From CAZEUZ01 sp964515805 (lineage in GTDB: Bacteria; Pseudomonadota; Gammaproteobacteria; Pseudomonadales; Cellvibrionaceae), in the NCBI GenBank assembly GCA_964515805.1, contig CAZEUZ010000069.1, forward strand, positions 1 through 17,308: a stretch of DNA of 17,308 bases, given 5' to 3'. This document shows positions 1 through 8,392 of this stretch, one piece after another. The position numbers and the translations under genes are program-made. The notes below the pieces were generated by a model. That model had not been told where the DNA came from, did not search any database, and saw only the letters and a list, made by a program, of their open reading frames with translations. The first letter of the stretch is position 1. Each line of letters begins with the position of its first letter.

Positions 1-608
1 TGGCAATGCTGCGCCTCATAGAATCAACTGGCGGCATATATTTTGAAGAACAACCTCTTCAACAGTTAAACCAAAAACAACTGCGTCCACTGCGCCGACA
101 TATGCAAATTGTATTCCAAGACCCTTTCTCCAGCCTTAGTCCACGAATGACCATCAAGCAAATTATCAGCGAGGGATTAGAACTGCATTATTCGTTGTCT
201 GATGAAATAATAGATCAACGAATAATCAGTATAATGGAAGAAGTAGGTCTGGACCCCAACTACCGACACCGCTATTGCCATGAATTCTCAGGCGGTCAGC
301 GCCAGCGAATTGCTATTGCTCGTGTACTCGTCCTCGATCCGAAGATTATCTTTCTCGACGAACCGACATCCGCTCTGGATAGAACCGTGCAAATACAAGT
401 TGTGGATCTGTTGAAAAAACTACAATCAGAGCGCGGCATCAGCTATGTGTTTATCACTCACGATATTCAAGTGGTAAAAGCTATTAGTCATCAAGTGATC
501 GTGATGCGCGATGGCGAAATTATCGAGCAGGGGGATGCAGAGCAAGTACTTACCAACCCAAAAGAATCTTATACACAAGCGCTAATAAGCACCGCCTTAG
601 CGCTGTAA
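1..608 (+). CDS. yejF: Peptide ABC transporter ATP-binding protein, YejF type (5' truncated)
   Basis: Cut by the left window edge: the frame is open to base 3, and the ATG at base 6 lies inside the protein. The 200 visible residues are the C-terminal nucleotide-binding domain of an oligopeptide/microcin C-type importer ATPase, which hydrolyses ATP on the cytoplasmic face to drive peptide uptake. Counting from that ATG, the Q-loop glutamine is at 38 (IVFQDP), the ABC signature SGGQRQ at 95-100, the Walker B LDEP at 117-120 with D-loop SALD, and the switch histidine at 152 (FITHD). The Walker A motif must lie off the window. The wording, especially GLDPNYRHRY before the signature and the C-terminal ALIS-type end, resembles the second NBD of E. 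coli YejF, but DppF/OppF-type proteins are related. Partner permease and binding-protein genes would be expected upstream. It converges on the next gene. Confidence 0.85.
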   Translation, partial: AMLRLIESTGGIYFEEQPLQQLNQKQLRPLRRHMQIVFQDPFSSLSPRMTIKQIISEGLELHYSLSDEIIDQRIISIMEEVGLDPNYRHRYCHEFSGGQRQRIAIARVLVLDPKIIFLDEPTSALDRTVQIQVVDLLKKLQSERGISYVFITHDIQVVKAISHQVIVMRDGEIIEQGDAEQVLTNPKESYTQALISTALAL

Positions 609-692
609 CTTAGCCTTGAGGACAAGCCAGATTAAAGGAAAAAATAACTCCTAACACAACGACTCAAATATTAGTAACCGCTTCCGCACTTT

Positions 693-1586
693 TCATTTAA
701 AAGACGGAAAAGAGGTTTCAACAGCAAAGAAAAACCACTCCACACCGACTATATGATCGAAATGGTACTTGGGAAGGACAATGGCACCGCATTCTGGAGC
801 CATGACTTTTTCACCATCTTCGTAGATCGCTACGACTTCCCCTTGGCGCACTTTATCAAGGTGTTTCCATTCTTTGACAAATTTTCCAGGTTTCTCTTTA
901 AGAAATAACCGGTCCATTTTGAAACAAGAATGCCTACACGAATTTTGCCCAGATTGACTTGGATTATCGATCAGCTTGAAGAAAGTCATGGCATTAATAA
1001 TGGCTCGGTAGCCAATACTGGCATTATCGCTATTTAAGTGATGACCACATTCAAGCGTGCTTGCAATACCTCCTTTCAAACGAGTGTATTCAGTGGTGCC
1101 CATGCTCTCCCTGGGATCCTCTAGTTGATCATTGTTAGAAAATGCTTCTGACCAACCGTAAATGTAATCAGAAATTCCAAGAGACTTACAGAATTCGATC
1201 TCTTCTTCACTAGAGTTTCCTAGAAAACAGAAGGGTCCACCTTGAGATTGATAAGAGTGAATATCAAGCAGTGCGTCTGCTTCATCCAGTAGTTTGCACA
1301 ATCGATTACCTATCTTATCCTCATAATTCACTGTTACATCTTTAGGGTAAAGACTACGATTCAGGTTGCGATCTACAAATCGTTGATTCAACGCATAGGC
1401 TTTTGGGTTGCAAATCGGGACAAAAGTGACAGATCCTTGTTTAAGCTCAAATATGTTTTGATCTAGCGCATCGATTACACATGTTATTGCTTCTGGGCCA
1501 CAGATCTCGTCTCCATGAATGGCACCCAACACCACTAAGTGTTTCCCCGGATTTAACGATGTAAATGATACGGATTTAATGCTCAT
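693..1586 (-). CDS. Succinylglutamate desuccinylase/aspartoacylase-like zinc hydrolase
   Basis: A 297-residue member of the AstE/AspA branch of the M14 zinc carboxypeptidase fold, which removes an acyl group from an N-acyl amino acid. Seen in the sequence: the zinc ligands H24 and E27 in GAIHGDE, H110 in LLDIHS, the substrate-binding DRNLNR at 72-77, and E179 in STLECGHH as the likely catalytic glutamate. All canonical positions are present, so the enzyme is probably active. The start ATG is well supported by an AAGGGG ribosome-binding sequence about 9 bases upstream. No other arginine-succinyltransferase (ast) gene is visible, so an arginine catabolic role is not supported by context, and the true acyl-amino acid is unknown. 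It is divergent from gshA across a 167-base gap (1587-1753) and convergent with the yejF-like gene. The family call is firm; the substrate is not. Confidence 0.8.
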   Translation of the reverse strand: MSIKSVSFTSLNPGKHLVVLGAIHGDEICGPEAITCVIDALDQNIFELKQGSVTFVPICNPKAYALNQRFVDRNLNRSLYPKDVTVNYEDKIGNRLCKLLDEADALLDIHSYQSQGGPFCFLGNSSEEEIEFCKSLGISDYIYGWSEAFSNNDQLEDPRESMGTTEYTRLKGGIASTLECGHHLNSDNASIGYRAIINAMTFFKLIDNPSQSGQNSCRHSCFKMDRLFLKEKPGKFVKEWKHLDKVRQGEVVAIYEDGEKVMAPECGAIVLPKYHFDHIVGVEWFFFAVETSFPSFK

Positions 1587-1753
1587 AGGGTGCGCCCCTT
1601 ATATTTCTCGTTTGTACAAATTTGAAGTTACTACCGTTTTTGTCCATCAGACTAGTTTAGCCCATATGGAAGATCACATGGATTCCTCGAAGCGCTCGTC
1701 AATAAAAAATGGCATAATCCACACTTAATCAGTTAGTGCGCTGGAGAGCCATT

Positions 1754-3358
1754 TTGTTACTAGAAAAACGCTTGCGACAGATTGCAGCCAGCAGCAACTG
1801 TGCCGATATCGGTAATATTCGACGAGGCATTGAGAAGGAGAGCTTGCGCGTGACGCCGAATGGTAAGCTGGCGCTCACACCCCACCCCCTTGCATTAGGA
1901 TCAGCTCTAACTCATCCCTACATTACAACCGATTACAGCGAAGCGCTACTGGAGTTTATTACTCCAGTTCACAGTGATGTCGACTCTTTGTTAGAACACT
2001 TGACCAATAGTCATCAGTTTACTTATCAACATCTAAATGAAGAAGCGCTCTGGTGCGCCAGCATGCCTTGTATTCTCACTGGAGACAAAGATATTCCCAT
2101 CGCGCGTTATGGCCACTCTAACAGTGGCCGTATGAAAAATATCTACCGCGCTGGTTTGGCCAACCGTTACGGCAAATCCATGCAAACCATTGCCGGAATT
2201 CACTATAACTTTTCAGTATCCGATCAGTTCTGGACTTTTTTACAATATCAACAGAAAAGTACACTGTCCTTAACAGATTTCAAAACTGAAGGTTATTTTG
2301 GACTGATCCGAAATTTTCGCCGTTACTTCTGGTTATTGTTGTATTTATTTGGTGCAGCGCCCGCTGTTTGCCGCACCTTCGTGCATCAACGAGCGCACAG
2401 TTTAGTGCCCATCGACGAAGACAGGTTAAGTTTGCATGCGCCACTGGGGGCATCGTTGCGAATGGGTGATCTAGGTTATCAAAGTTCTGCGCAAGAGTCT
2501 TTAGTGATTAATTACAATTGCCTGGAAACCTATATCCAAGCACTGTGTCAGGCAATTACTCAGACTCATTCCGCCTATGAAAAAATCGGCTTACGCGATG
2601 CCAATGGTGAATATTTACAGTTGAACACAGGCTTGTTGCAAATCGAAAATGAATTTTACGGTGTGATTCGACCTAAACACACAGCCAATAGCGGGGAAAC
2701 GGCCTTGAAGGCACTGTCTAATGGTGGTGTCGAATATATTGAAGTCCGTTGTTTAGATGTTAATCCTTACGAAGCGATTGGTATAAGCCGTGATCAAATC
2801 TACTTTCTCGATGTATTTTTGCTCTATTGTCTATTAATAGACAGCCCTCTCTCCGATGAAGATGAATATCTTCAAATACAGCACAATCAAAGGCAGATGG
2901 TGTATTACGGTCGCGACCCCAATTTGCAATTGTTTGATCGTGGCAATAAACGCAACATCCGTCAGTGGGGCTGCCAATTAATGAAAGCGATGATACCGAT
3001 AGCGCAGTTATTGGACGAAGCAAACCATACTGACTGTTACACAGAAGCAACGATGAAAGAGCAGTGTAAACTCGTCGATGCAACATTGACGCCATCGGCA
3101 AAAATTTTGCAGGATTTACGCGAGCAAAGAATAACTTTTTATCAACTCGCAATGAATCTTTCACAACGACACCGCAGCGATTTCAATGACCGGCCGATAG
3201 ATCCCAAGGTTTGGGCAAGTTATAGGCAATTAGCGAATGAATCTATCGCTAAACAACAGGCATTGGAGTGTGTCGATGAATTGACCTTTGAAGCCTACTT
3301 GGAAAAGTATTATGCACAGTACGATTATTGCGCCAATGCTCGTAAAGAACTTTGCTAA
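1754..3358 (+). CDS. gshA: Glutamate-cysteine ligase
   Basis: Cytoplasmic enzyme that joins glutamate and cysteine using ATP, the first and usually limiting step of glutathione synthesis. The protein matches the proteobacterial GshA type along its length: RRGIEKESLRV near the N-terminus, then HPLALGSALTHPYITTDYSEALLEFITPV, with the same order and wording as the E. coli enzyme. It has 534 residues from the proposed start, against about 518 in E. coli. Start choice: a GTG at 1736 is in frame but has no ribosome-binding site. A TTG at 1754 has GGAGAG five bases upstream, so I prefer TTG. dsbB follows 42 bases after the stop on the same strand, so the two could be cotranscribed; both serve thiol redox balance. 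No clear promoter was identified upstream. Confidence 0.92.
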   Translation: MLLEKRLRQIAASSNCADIGNIRRGIEKESLRVTPNGKLALTPHPLALGSALTHPYITTDYSEALLEFITPVHSDVDSLLEHLTNSHQFTYQHLNEEALWCASMPCILTGDKDIPIARYGHSNSGRMKNIYRAGLANRYGKSMQTIAGIHYNFSVSDQFWTFLQYQQKSTLSLTDFKTEGYFGLIRNFRRYFWLLLYLFGAAPAVCRTFVHQRAHSLVPIDEDRLSLHAPLGASLRMGDLGYQSSAQESLVINYNCLETYIQALCQAITQTHSAYEKIGLRDANGEYLQLNTGLLQIENEFYGVIRPKHTANSGETALKALSNGGVEYIEVRCLDVNPYEAIGISRDQIYFLDVFLLYCLLIDSPLSDEDEYLQIQHNQRQMVYYGRDPNLQLFDRGNKRNIRQWGCQLMKAMIPIAQLLDEANHTDCYTEATMKEQCKLVDATLTPSAKILQDLREQRITFYQLAMNLSQRHRSDFNDRPIDPKVWASYRQLANESIAKQQALECVDELTFEAYLEKYYAQYDYCANARKELC

Positions 3359-3400
3359 AATAAAAAGTCTTTCTGCCGTATTTTTTAGAGTTTTCTGACC

Positions 3401-3922
3401 ATGACAACATCTTTAGCTCTCACACCGTTGTTCTTATCGCCCCGAGTATTATTTTCACTGGTCGTCGTTGCTTGCACGGCCATGATCCTAACTGCATTGT
3501 ATATGCAATATGCCCTGGAGTTGGAGCCATGCGCGCTCTGCATTACTCAGCGGGTATTTATTATCGCTATCGGATTGGTCTCATTGGTAGCCACTATCCA
3601 CAATCCTGGACGCTTGGGCATTAGGCTCTACAGTGGTATTTGCCTGCTATTGGCAACTATCGGCGGCGGCTTCTCCGCCAGGCATGTCTGGCTGCAGAAC
3701 TTGCCGGAGGATTTGGTTCCTGCCTGCGGTCCAAGTCTCGATTATCTGATCGAAAATTTCCCCTTGTGGGAAGCACTGTCGGTATTACTGCAGGGCGATG
3801 GTAACTGTGCTGATACGCTGTGGACTTTTTTAGGCATTTCCATTCCCGGCTGGACATTAATTGCCTTTATTGCACTGGGACTGTTTTTTCTCTGGCTTAA
3901 TATTAAAACAACCAAAAAATAG
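3401..3922 (+). CDS. dsbB: Disulfide bond formation protein B
   Basis: Inner-membrane enzyme that reoxidises DsbA in the periplasm and passes the electrons to ubiquinone. The 173-residue product has four hydrophobic segments. The first periplasmic loop carries C44-x-x-C47 in the context EPCALCITQR. The second loop carries C109 and C136, so both redox pairs are present. R51 just after the CxxC corresponds to the conserved arginine next to the quinone site. Length matches E. coli DsbB (about 176). The ribosome-binding site is weak. It follows gshA by 42 bases and converges with the cytochrome b561-YceI gene, with only 23 bases between stops. No dsbA is visible in the window; the DsbC-like gene is about 7 kb away on the same strand. 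Confidence 0.93.
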   Translation: MTTSLALTPLFLSPRVLFSLVVVACTAMILTALYMQYALELEPCALCITQRVFIIAIGLVSLVATIHNPGRLGIRLYSGICLLLATIGGGFSARHVWLQNLPEDLVPACGPSLDYLIENFPLWEALSVLLQGDGNCADTLWTFLGISIPGWTLIAFIALGLFFLWLNIKTTKK

Positions 3923-3945
3923 CTTTTGTCAAAAACAGTTCACGA

Positions 3946-5199
3946 CTAATGCCTAAACGCCTTTATCTCCATCTTAACAGCAATATCGCGGCTGACCCAG
4001 TCGGCTCCGGGATCAGACTCTGCACCGATTCGATAAGCCAATCGGTCAATAGTAAAAGCGGCATTAAAATGTATCGAAGTATCGTTAATTTGCAGGACTC
4101 TCATATCAAAACTGATAGGTTTTGATATATCACGAATGGTCAGTAGACCAGTGACTCGATAGCTGTTTTGCTGATTAATGGCCAGATTAGCAACGATTTT
4201 GTCCGAGACAAATATCGCCTCTGGATAGGTCTCAGAAGCAAACCAATCAACTTCCGGTAAAGTACCATCGTACATCGGTTCACCCGTATTCACGCTATCA
4301 GTGACAAAAGTTGCATGAATATGGCTTCGATCCAACGCATTCGGATTAAAACGCAAACTCGCTCGCCATTGACCAAAAACGCCGCTAAACGGACTATCCA
4401 TATGAGATCCGGAAAAAGTCATTCGGCTGTGGACAGTGTCGACAATAAAATCATAATTTTTAGAGGTTGTCGTTAAAATATCTGACTCTGTTACGGAAGC
4501 ATTGTCAGATAGTGGTGGTTCCCGAGGCGGAAAGATAGTAATTCTGAGTATCACAGCAATGAAAACTGTTGCAGATACCAAAATGATCGATATTTTCCAA
4601 GGTGACGCGCCGGCCTGTGTCGATTCGCGTTGCCACCACATCCGTTGTAGAAGATTCTCCCGATCGACTATACGATGCTTGATAACCGCACCTATATGGC
4701 CAGCCAATAGTAGTACCAAACTCATAGCGCCAAAAAAATGAACATTTCTTGATACGCTCTCTACAGCTTGATTTGCTTGAAACCACGGGATATGAGGCCA
4801 TTCAAACCAACCAAATACAACCGTGGGTAAACCGTAGGCGCTACTCGACACCATTGACCAGCCGGAAAGCACCAGGGTAGCCATTGCTACATAGAGCGCT
4901 AAATGACCTAATTTAGCTGCGATTTTCTCTATTTTGGGAAGATGCTTAGGTAACGTCGGTATTGACGTGATTGCGCGCAGTAGGATGCGAGCAGAGAGCG
5001 CTAGAATTAACAGTACACCAACGGACTTATGCCACTGGTAGAGATTGAATTGCCAGAACTTCTCCAACTCGACATTCACCATGATAACGCCGCTGATCAG
5101 CATCAGGCATATAGCAATGGCCATTGTCCAGTGCAATAAAATAATTACACTGTGATAACGGGAGATACTTGATTTGGGTGACGCTATGGGAGCATTCAT
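3946..5199 (-). CDS. Cytochrome b561-YceI domain fusion protein
   Basis: A 417-residue two-domain membrane protein. Residues about 12-190 are a four-helix prokaryotic cytochrome b561 (CybB type), a di-heme b protein that exchanges electrons with quinol. Candidate heme ligands are H16 or H23 in helix 1, H57 (YQWHK), and H154 and H168, spaced 14 apart in helix 4. A fifth hydrophobic segment follows at about 203-223. Then comes a YceI beta-barrel lipocalin-like domain from about 240 to the end (VDTVHSRMTFSGSH, later TGLLTIRDISKPISF). The extra helix would place the YceI domain in the periplasm. YceI domains are known to bind polyisoprenoid chains, so the fusion may present a quinone or similar lipid to the b-type hemes; that is inference. 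It lies 52 bases downstream of a stand-alone YceI gene on the same strand. Confidence 0.85.
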   Translation of the reverse strand: MNAPIASPKSSISRYHSVIILLHWTMAIAICLMLISGVIMVNVELEKFWQFNLYQWHKSVGVLLILALSARILLRAITSIPTLPKHLPKIEKIAAKLGHLALYVAMATLVLSGWSMVSSSAYGLPTVVFGWFEWPHIPWFQANQAVESVSRNVHFFGAMSLVLLLAGHIGAVIKHRIVDRENLLQRMWWQRESTQAGASPWKISIILVSATVFIAVILRITIFPPREPPLSDNASVTESDILTTTSKNYDFIVDTVHSRMTFSGSHMDSPFSGVFGQWRASLRFNPNALDRSHIHATFVTDSVNTGEPMYDGTLPEVDWFASETYPEAIFVSDKIVANLAINQQNSYRVTGLLTIRDISKPISFDMRVLQINDTSIHFNAAFTIDRLAYRIGAESDPGADWVSRDIAVKMEIKAFRH

Positions 5200-5251
5200 C
5201 CTCTCTCCCGCTTATATTTTTGGTGCTAATTTTCCAAAGACAAAGACTGAT

Positions 5252-5881
5252 TTAATCCTTGGCAAATTCCGCTTCGATGAGCAGCATCACCTCATCACCA
5301 ATATTGGGTACATAGGTCGCCATGCCCCACTCGGAGCGCTTTAGGCTACCGGTAGCAGAGAAACCCACCGTCGGCTTTTTGGAAAAGGGTTGCTTCTTCA
5401 TAGCACCATTGAAAGTGACACTGAATGATAGAGACTTTGTGACCCCCAAAAAAGTTAGATCGCCAGTCATAATAGCGGTGTTTTCTCCCGTCATTTCAAT
5501 TGCGGTGGAAGTAAATTTGATCTCCGGAAATTTTGTCGCATTAAACCATTCCGCTTTTTGAACCAATTTTTTGTCAAAATCTTTTTTTTCGGGATAAGGA
5601 TAATCAGTTTCAATAGATGTGGGATCGATGGTCACCATCACTCTACTGTTTTCAGGCGCTTGCGGTTTAAAGTCTATTTCGGCGTCAAAACGGGTAAAAC
5701 GGGCGGTATAGTTAGACAAACCCAGGTGTGATACTTTCCATGTCAGACTAGCATGGGTCTTGTCTAGTCGATAGAGTCCTGCCGGCATATCCTGATATTT
5801 CTCACTAACCGCATAAGCAGAAGTAGCTAATATGCAGGCTAACAGCATCAGAGTAACCCCAGTTAACCATCTTTTATTCAT
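5252..5881 (-). CDS. Periplasmic YceI family protein
   Basis: A 209-residue secreted YceI (polyisoprenoid-binding, lipocalin-like) protein. The proposed start is the ATG giving MNKRWLTG. It has AGGA eight bases upstream and yields a proper signal peptide ending SAYA before VSEKY (cleavage after about residue 24). An in-frame TTG at 5905 would add eight residues before the basic n-region and is less likely. The mature part shows typical YceI features: YRLDKTHASLTWKVSHLGLSNYTARF, DFDKKLVQKAEWFNATKFPEIKF, GDLTFLGVTKSL and a C-terminal EAEF strand. The E. coli homologue is a base- and pH-induced periplasmic protein, and structures of the family show bound isoprenoid chains. Its exact role is unknown. 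It sits between an FKBP gene and the b561-YceI fusion, all on the minus strand with short gaps, suggesting cotranscription. Confidence 0.88.
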   Translation of the reverse strand: MNKRWLTGVTLMLLACILATSAYAVSEKYQDMPAGLYRLDKTHASLTWKVSHLGLSNYTARFTRFDAEIDFKPQAPENSRVMVTIDPTSIETDYPYPEKKDFDKKLVQKAEWFNATKFPEIKFTSTAIEMTGENTAIMTGDLTFLGVTKSLSFSVTFNGAMKKQPFSKKPTVGFSATGSLKRSEWGMATYVPNIGDEVMLLIEAEFAKD

Positions 5882-5914
5882 AATCATTTTCCTATCCAAA
5901 AACAAAAATACCTA

Positions 5915-6646
5915 TTAGTTTATTTCTAGCAGTTCTACTTCGAACTTTAACGTGGCATTAGGGCCAATCTCTCGGCCGGTGCCGCGAGGACCATAAGCAA
6001 GGTCCGAGGGAATAACTAATTCCCATTTGGATCCGACCGGCATTAATTGCAACCCTTCCGTCCAACCGGGAATAACACCGGAAAGCGGGAAAGAAGCAGG
6101 CTCACCTCGATCATAAGAACTGTCGAATACTGTACCATCCAAGAGGGTACCGCGATAATGGACGGTAACCGTGTCGCTCGCGCTGGGTTTGCGGCCGCTG
6201 CCTGCAACCAATTCCTTGTACTGCAATCCTGATGCCGTAGTGACAACATCTGCTTTTTTGGCGTTTTCCACCATATAGGCTTCACCTTCTCTTTTATTCG
6301 CCTTGGCAACAAGGTTAAATGATTTTTCCTGACGCTGACGCTGATTTTTCTGAAATTCAATCATCGATGTTTGCAATTCTTCCGGTGTCAGTTGTAGTGT
6401 TCTATTTTCTCCGACATCCGCCAACGCCATGGCGAAGGATTTAGTGTCGATATCGATGTTGTCGCGCTTAAACTGGTTGCCAATATTAACCCCAAGGGTA
6501 TAACTGATACGTTTTTTAGCATCAGACATGTCATTTCCCGATGATGTAATGCCATCATCCGTTGATACACTTTCCGGATCACCGCAAGATACTGTGAACA
6601 AAGTGATAGTAAAAAGTACTGCAAAAAGTTTGGTAATAATAATCAT
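5915..6646 (-). CDS. FKBP-type peptidyl-prolyl isomerase (FkpA/Mip-like), probable lipoprotein
   Basis: A 243-residue exported prolyl isomerase. It has an N-terminal hydrophobic segment with a possible but non-ideal lipobox (FTVSC, Cys21), so it may be a lipoprotein or simply a signal-peptide-bearing periplasmic protein. Residues about 40-135 form the helical FKBP_N dimerisation region (KRISYTLGVNIGNQFKRD, then a charged helix rich in Gln and Lys). Residues about 145-243 form the FKBP catalytic domain, with VHYRGTLLDGTVFDSS, the pocket segment GVIPGWTEGLQLM, and LAYGPRG. Related proteins (FkpA, Mip) help fold outer-membrane and periplasmic proteins. It lies 74 bases after pgi and 33 bases before the YceI gene, all on one strand. 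A weak hairpin with a T tract occurs in the pgi-side gap, so it may have separate expression from pgi. Confidence 0.9.
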   Translation of the reverse strand: MIIITKLFAVLFTITLFTVSCGDPESVSTDDGITSSGNDMSDAKKRISYTLGVNIGNQFKRDNIDIDTKSFAMALADVGENRTLQLTPEELQTSMIEFQKNQRQRQEKSFNLVAKANKREGEAYMVENAKKADVVTTASGLQYKELVAGSGRKPSASDTVTVHYRGTLLDGTVFDSSYDRGEPASFPLSGVIPGWTEGLQLMPVGSKWELVIPSDLAYGPRGTGREIGPNATLKFEVELLEIN

Positions 6647-6670
6647 ATCGTGTGCTTTTAATCCTCAAAA

Positions 6671-6696
6671 AATAAAACCAGTATGGCCATCATGGT
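6671..6696 (-). terminator. Possible weak terminator after pgi
   Basis: Read on the minus strand, ACCA pairs with TGGT around an inner palindrome ATGGCCAT with a two-base mismatch on each side. A TTTTATTTTTT run follows directly. The stem is imperfect and the loop tight, so this could be attenuation rather than full termination. It sits in the 74-base gap between pgi and the FKBP gene. Confidence 0.3.
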
Positions 6697-6720
6697 AATC
6701 AATGACTATCAAAGGATAAC

Positions 6721-8352
6721 TTAACTATCCCTTAATAATTCAATTAATCCTCGTGTCGAATTATCCCATTGTTCAGGAATAGCTGCACCCGCCAGGGTTT
6801 GTTCAACAGATTTACCTAGCTGTTTACCTAATTCTACTCCCCATTGATCAAAGGGGTTAATATTAAATAAAACGCCTAAAGCATGAACTTTGTGTTCGTA
6901 AAGAGCAATAAGCGCGCCTAGGTTTTGTGGGTCTAATTTATCGAGAACAAGCACATTGCTGGGGCGATTGCCAAGAACAACCTTATGTGGCGACAATTGT
7001 TTAATTTGTGTTTCATCGAGACCACTGTCACGCAACTCTAATTCGACATCAGTCTGAGTCTTGCCTTTTAACAAAGCCTGTGACTGGCTAATGCAACAAG
7101 CCAATAGCTGCCGATGATGATCGACGAGTGAGCTCATAGGTGTTTTAACTGCGATAAAATCACAGGGAATCAACTGAGTACCTTGATGAAGTAATTGGTG
7201 AAAACTGTGTTGACCATTCGTTCCTTCAGCACCCCAGAGCACTATGCCGGATGAGTCATTCAAAGGTTTGCCCTGACGATTGACACTCTTGCCGAGACTT
7301 TCCATATCCAACTGCTGCAAGTAAGCGGGCAGATAATGCAATCTTTGTGCATAGGGTAAGACAGCTTGAGAGGTGACAGACCAGTAACGGCTGTACCAAT
7401 AGGTTAGTAACGCTAATATTACCGGCATACTGTCTTTAAGGTCCACCTCGGCATAGTGTTTATCCATGGCAGCAGCGCCCCGGCGGAATGTATTAAAATT
7501 ATCCATCCCGATAGCAAGCGCAATCGATAAACCAACCGCCGACCAAAGGGAGTAGCGTCCACCAACCCAATCCCATAAGGGGAAAATATTCTGTTTATCA
7601 ATTCCAAAAGCAACCGCTTTTTCAGTATTGGCGCTCACTGCAATCAGATGGCGATCCAATTGGTTTTCCTTGCAGCCGTTGCCGAGTAGCCACTGTTTTG
7701 CACTCCGGGCATTTTCTAATGTCTCCAGGGTAGTAAAGGTTTTTGATACGATAATAAATAATGTATTTTGCGGACGAAGTTTCGCTAGCGTGTCATTGAG
7801 GTCAGCGCCGTCTATATTGGCGACAAAATGAACGTCAATACCGGGTTGATGATAGGCCGATAACGCTTTTGTCACCATCCGTGGTCCGAGATCCGAACCA
7901 CCTATCCCAATATTAACAATGGTGGTAATTGGCTGGCCACTAAATCCTAACCAACGCCGGCAGTGAATAGAATCGACAAATCCACTCATTTTTTCTATCG
8001 TCGTTGACACCAATGACCGGTATTCGTCTGTAGTTTTGTCAGTGGTATCATCGGGATGCATACGCAAACAGGCATGAAGCGCGGGCCGCTGTTCGGTATG
8101 GTTGACACATTCACCGGCAAACATAGCGATAATGGCTTGCGAGAGCCCTTTGTGATCAGCATAAGCAGCTAATCGTTTGATCGTATCCGCAACAATATGA
8201 TTTTTAGAATAATCCAGAAAAAGCCCAGCGGCACTAAGTGAGAAGCGTTTTTGGCGCTGAGAATCTTCCTCAAACAAACGTTGCAGACTTATTTTTTGCA
8301 GTAATTTTTGACGATTGCTTAAATCGTCAGTCAATTTCTTAGTTATTTTCAT
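6721..8352 (-). CDS. pgi: Glucose-6-phosphate isomerase
   Basis: Cytoplasmic glycolytic/gluconeogenic enzyme that interconverts glucose 6-phosphate and fructose 6-phosphate. The 543-residue length fits the family (E. coli 549). Seen: the phosphate-binding GGSDLGP at 151-157 and SKTFTT at 203-208, the signature GGRYSLWSAVGL at about 264-275, the catalytic base E351, H382 in GTNGQH, and the ring-opening lysine K510 in FDQWGVELGK. E351, H382 and K510 match E. coli E355, H386 and K514 with a constant offset of four. The motif around the base reads MESLGK where many homologues read MESNGK, a mild difference. The start ATG has AGGG about ten bases upstream. It lies 40 bases after ispB on the same strand, so the two may be cotranscribed, although no pathway links them. 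Confidence 0.96.
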   Translation of the reverse strand: MKITKKLTDDLSNRQKLLQKISLQRLFEEDSQRQKRFSLSAAGLFLDYSKNHIVADTIKRLAAYADHKGLSQAIIAMFAGECVNHTEQRPALHACLRMHPDDTTDKTTDEYRSLVSTTIEKMSGFVDSIHCRRWLGFSGQPITTIVNIGIGGSDLGPRMVTKALSAYHQPGIDVHFVANIDGADLNDTLAKLRPQNTLFIIVSKTFTTLETLENARSAKQWLLGNGCKENQLDRHLIAVSANTEKAVAFGIDKQNIFPLWDWVGGRYSLWSAVGLSIALAIGMDNFNTFRRGAAAMDKHYAEVDLKDSMPVILALLTYWYSRYWSVTSQAVLPYAQRLHYLPAYLQQLDMESLGKSVNRQGKPLNDSSGIVLWGAEGTNGQHSFHQLLHQGTQLIPCDFIAVKTPMSSLVDHHRQLLACCISQSQALLKGKTQTDVELELRDSGLDETQIKQLSPHKVVLGNRPSNVLVLDKLDPQNLGALIALYEHKVHALGVLFNINPFDQWGVELGKQLGKSVEQTLAGAAIPEQWDNSTRGLIELLRDS

Positions 8353-8392
8353 TGTTAGCCCTAAAATGGAATAACCGGAAAGTTAGGATTAC

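Noticed and set aside
1611..1622. Palindrome TTTGTACAAA between the deacylase and gshA as an operator.
   Set aside because: A single ten-base AT-rich palindrome with no second copy or nearby regulator; too common to call.
1519..1728. A plus-strand open frame overlapping the start of the deacylase gene and the gap before gshA.
   Set aside because: Over a third of it is antisense to the deacylase, the product is not protein-like, and no ribosome-binding site is seen.
2760..3164. A 134-codon open frame antisense to gshA.
   Set aside because: It lies wholly inside the well-supported gshA coding region, its product matches no family I know, and it has no ribosome-binding site; it is a shadow frame.
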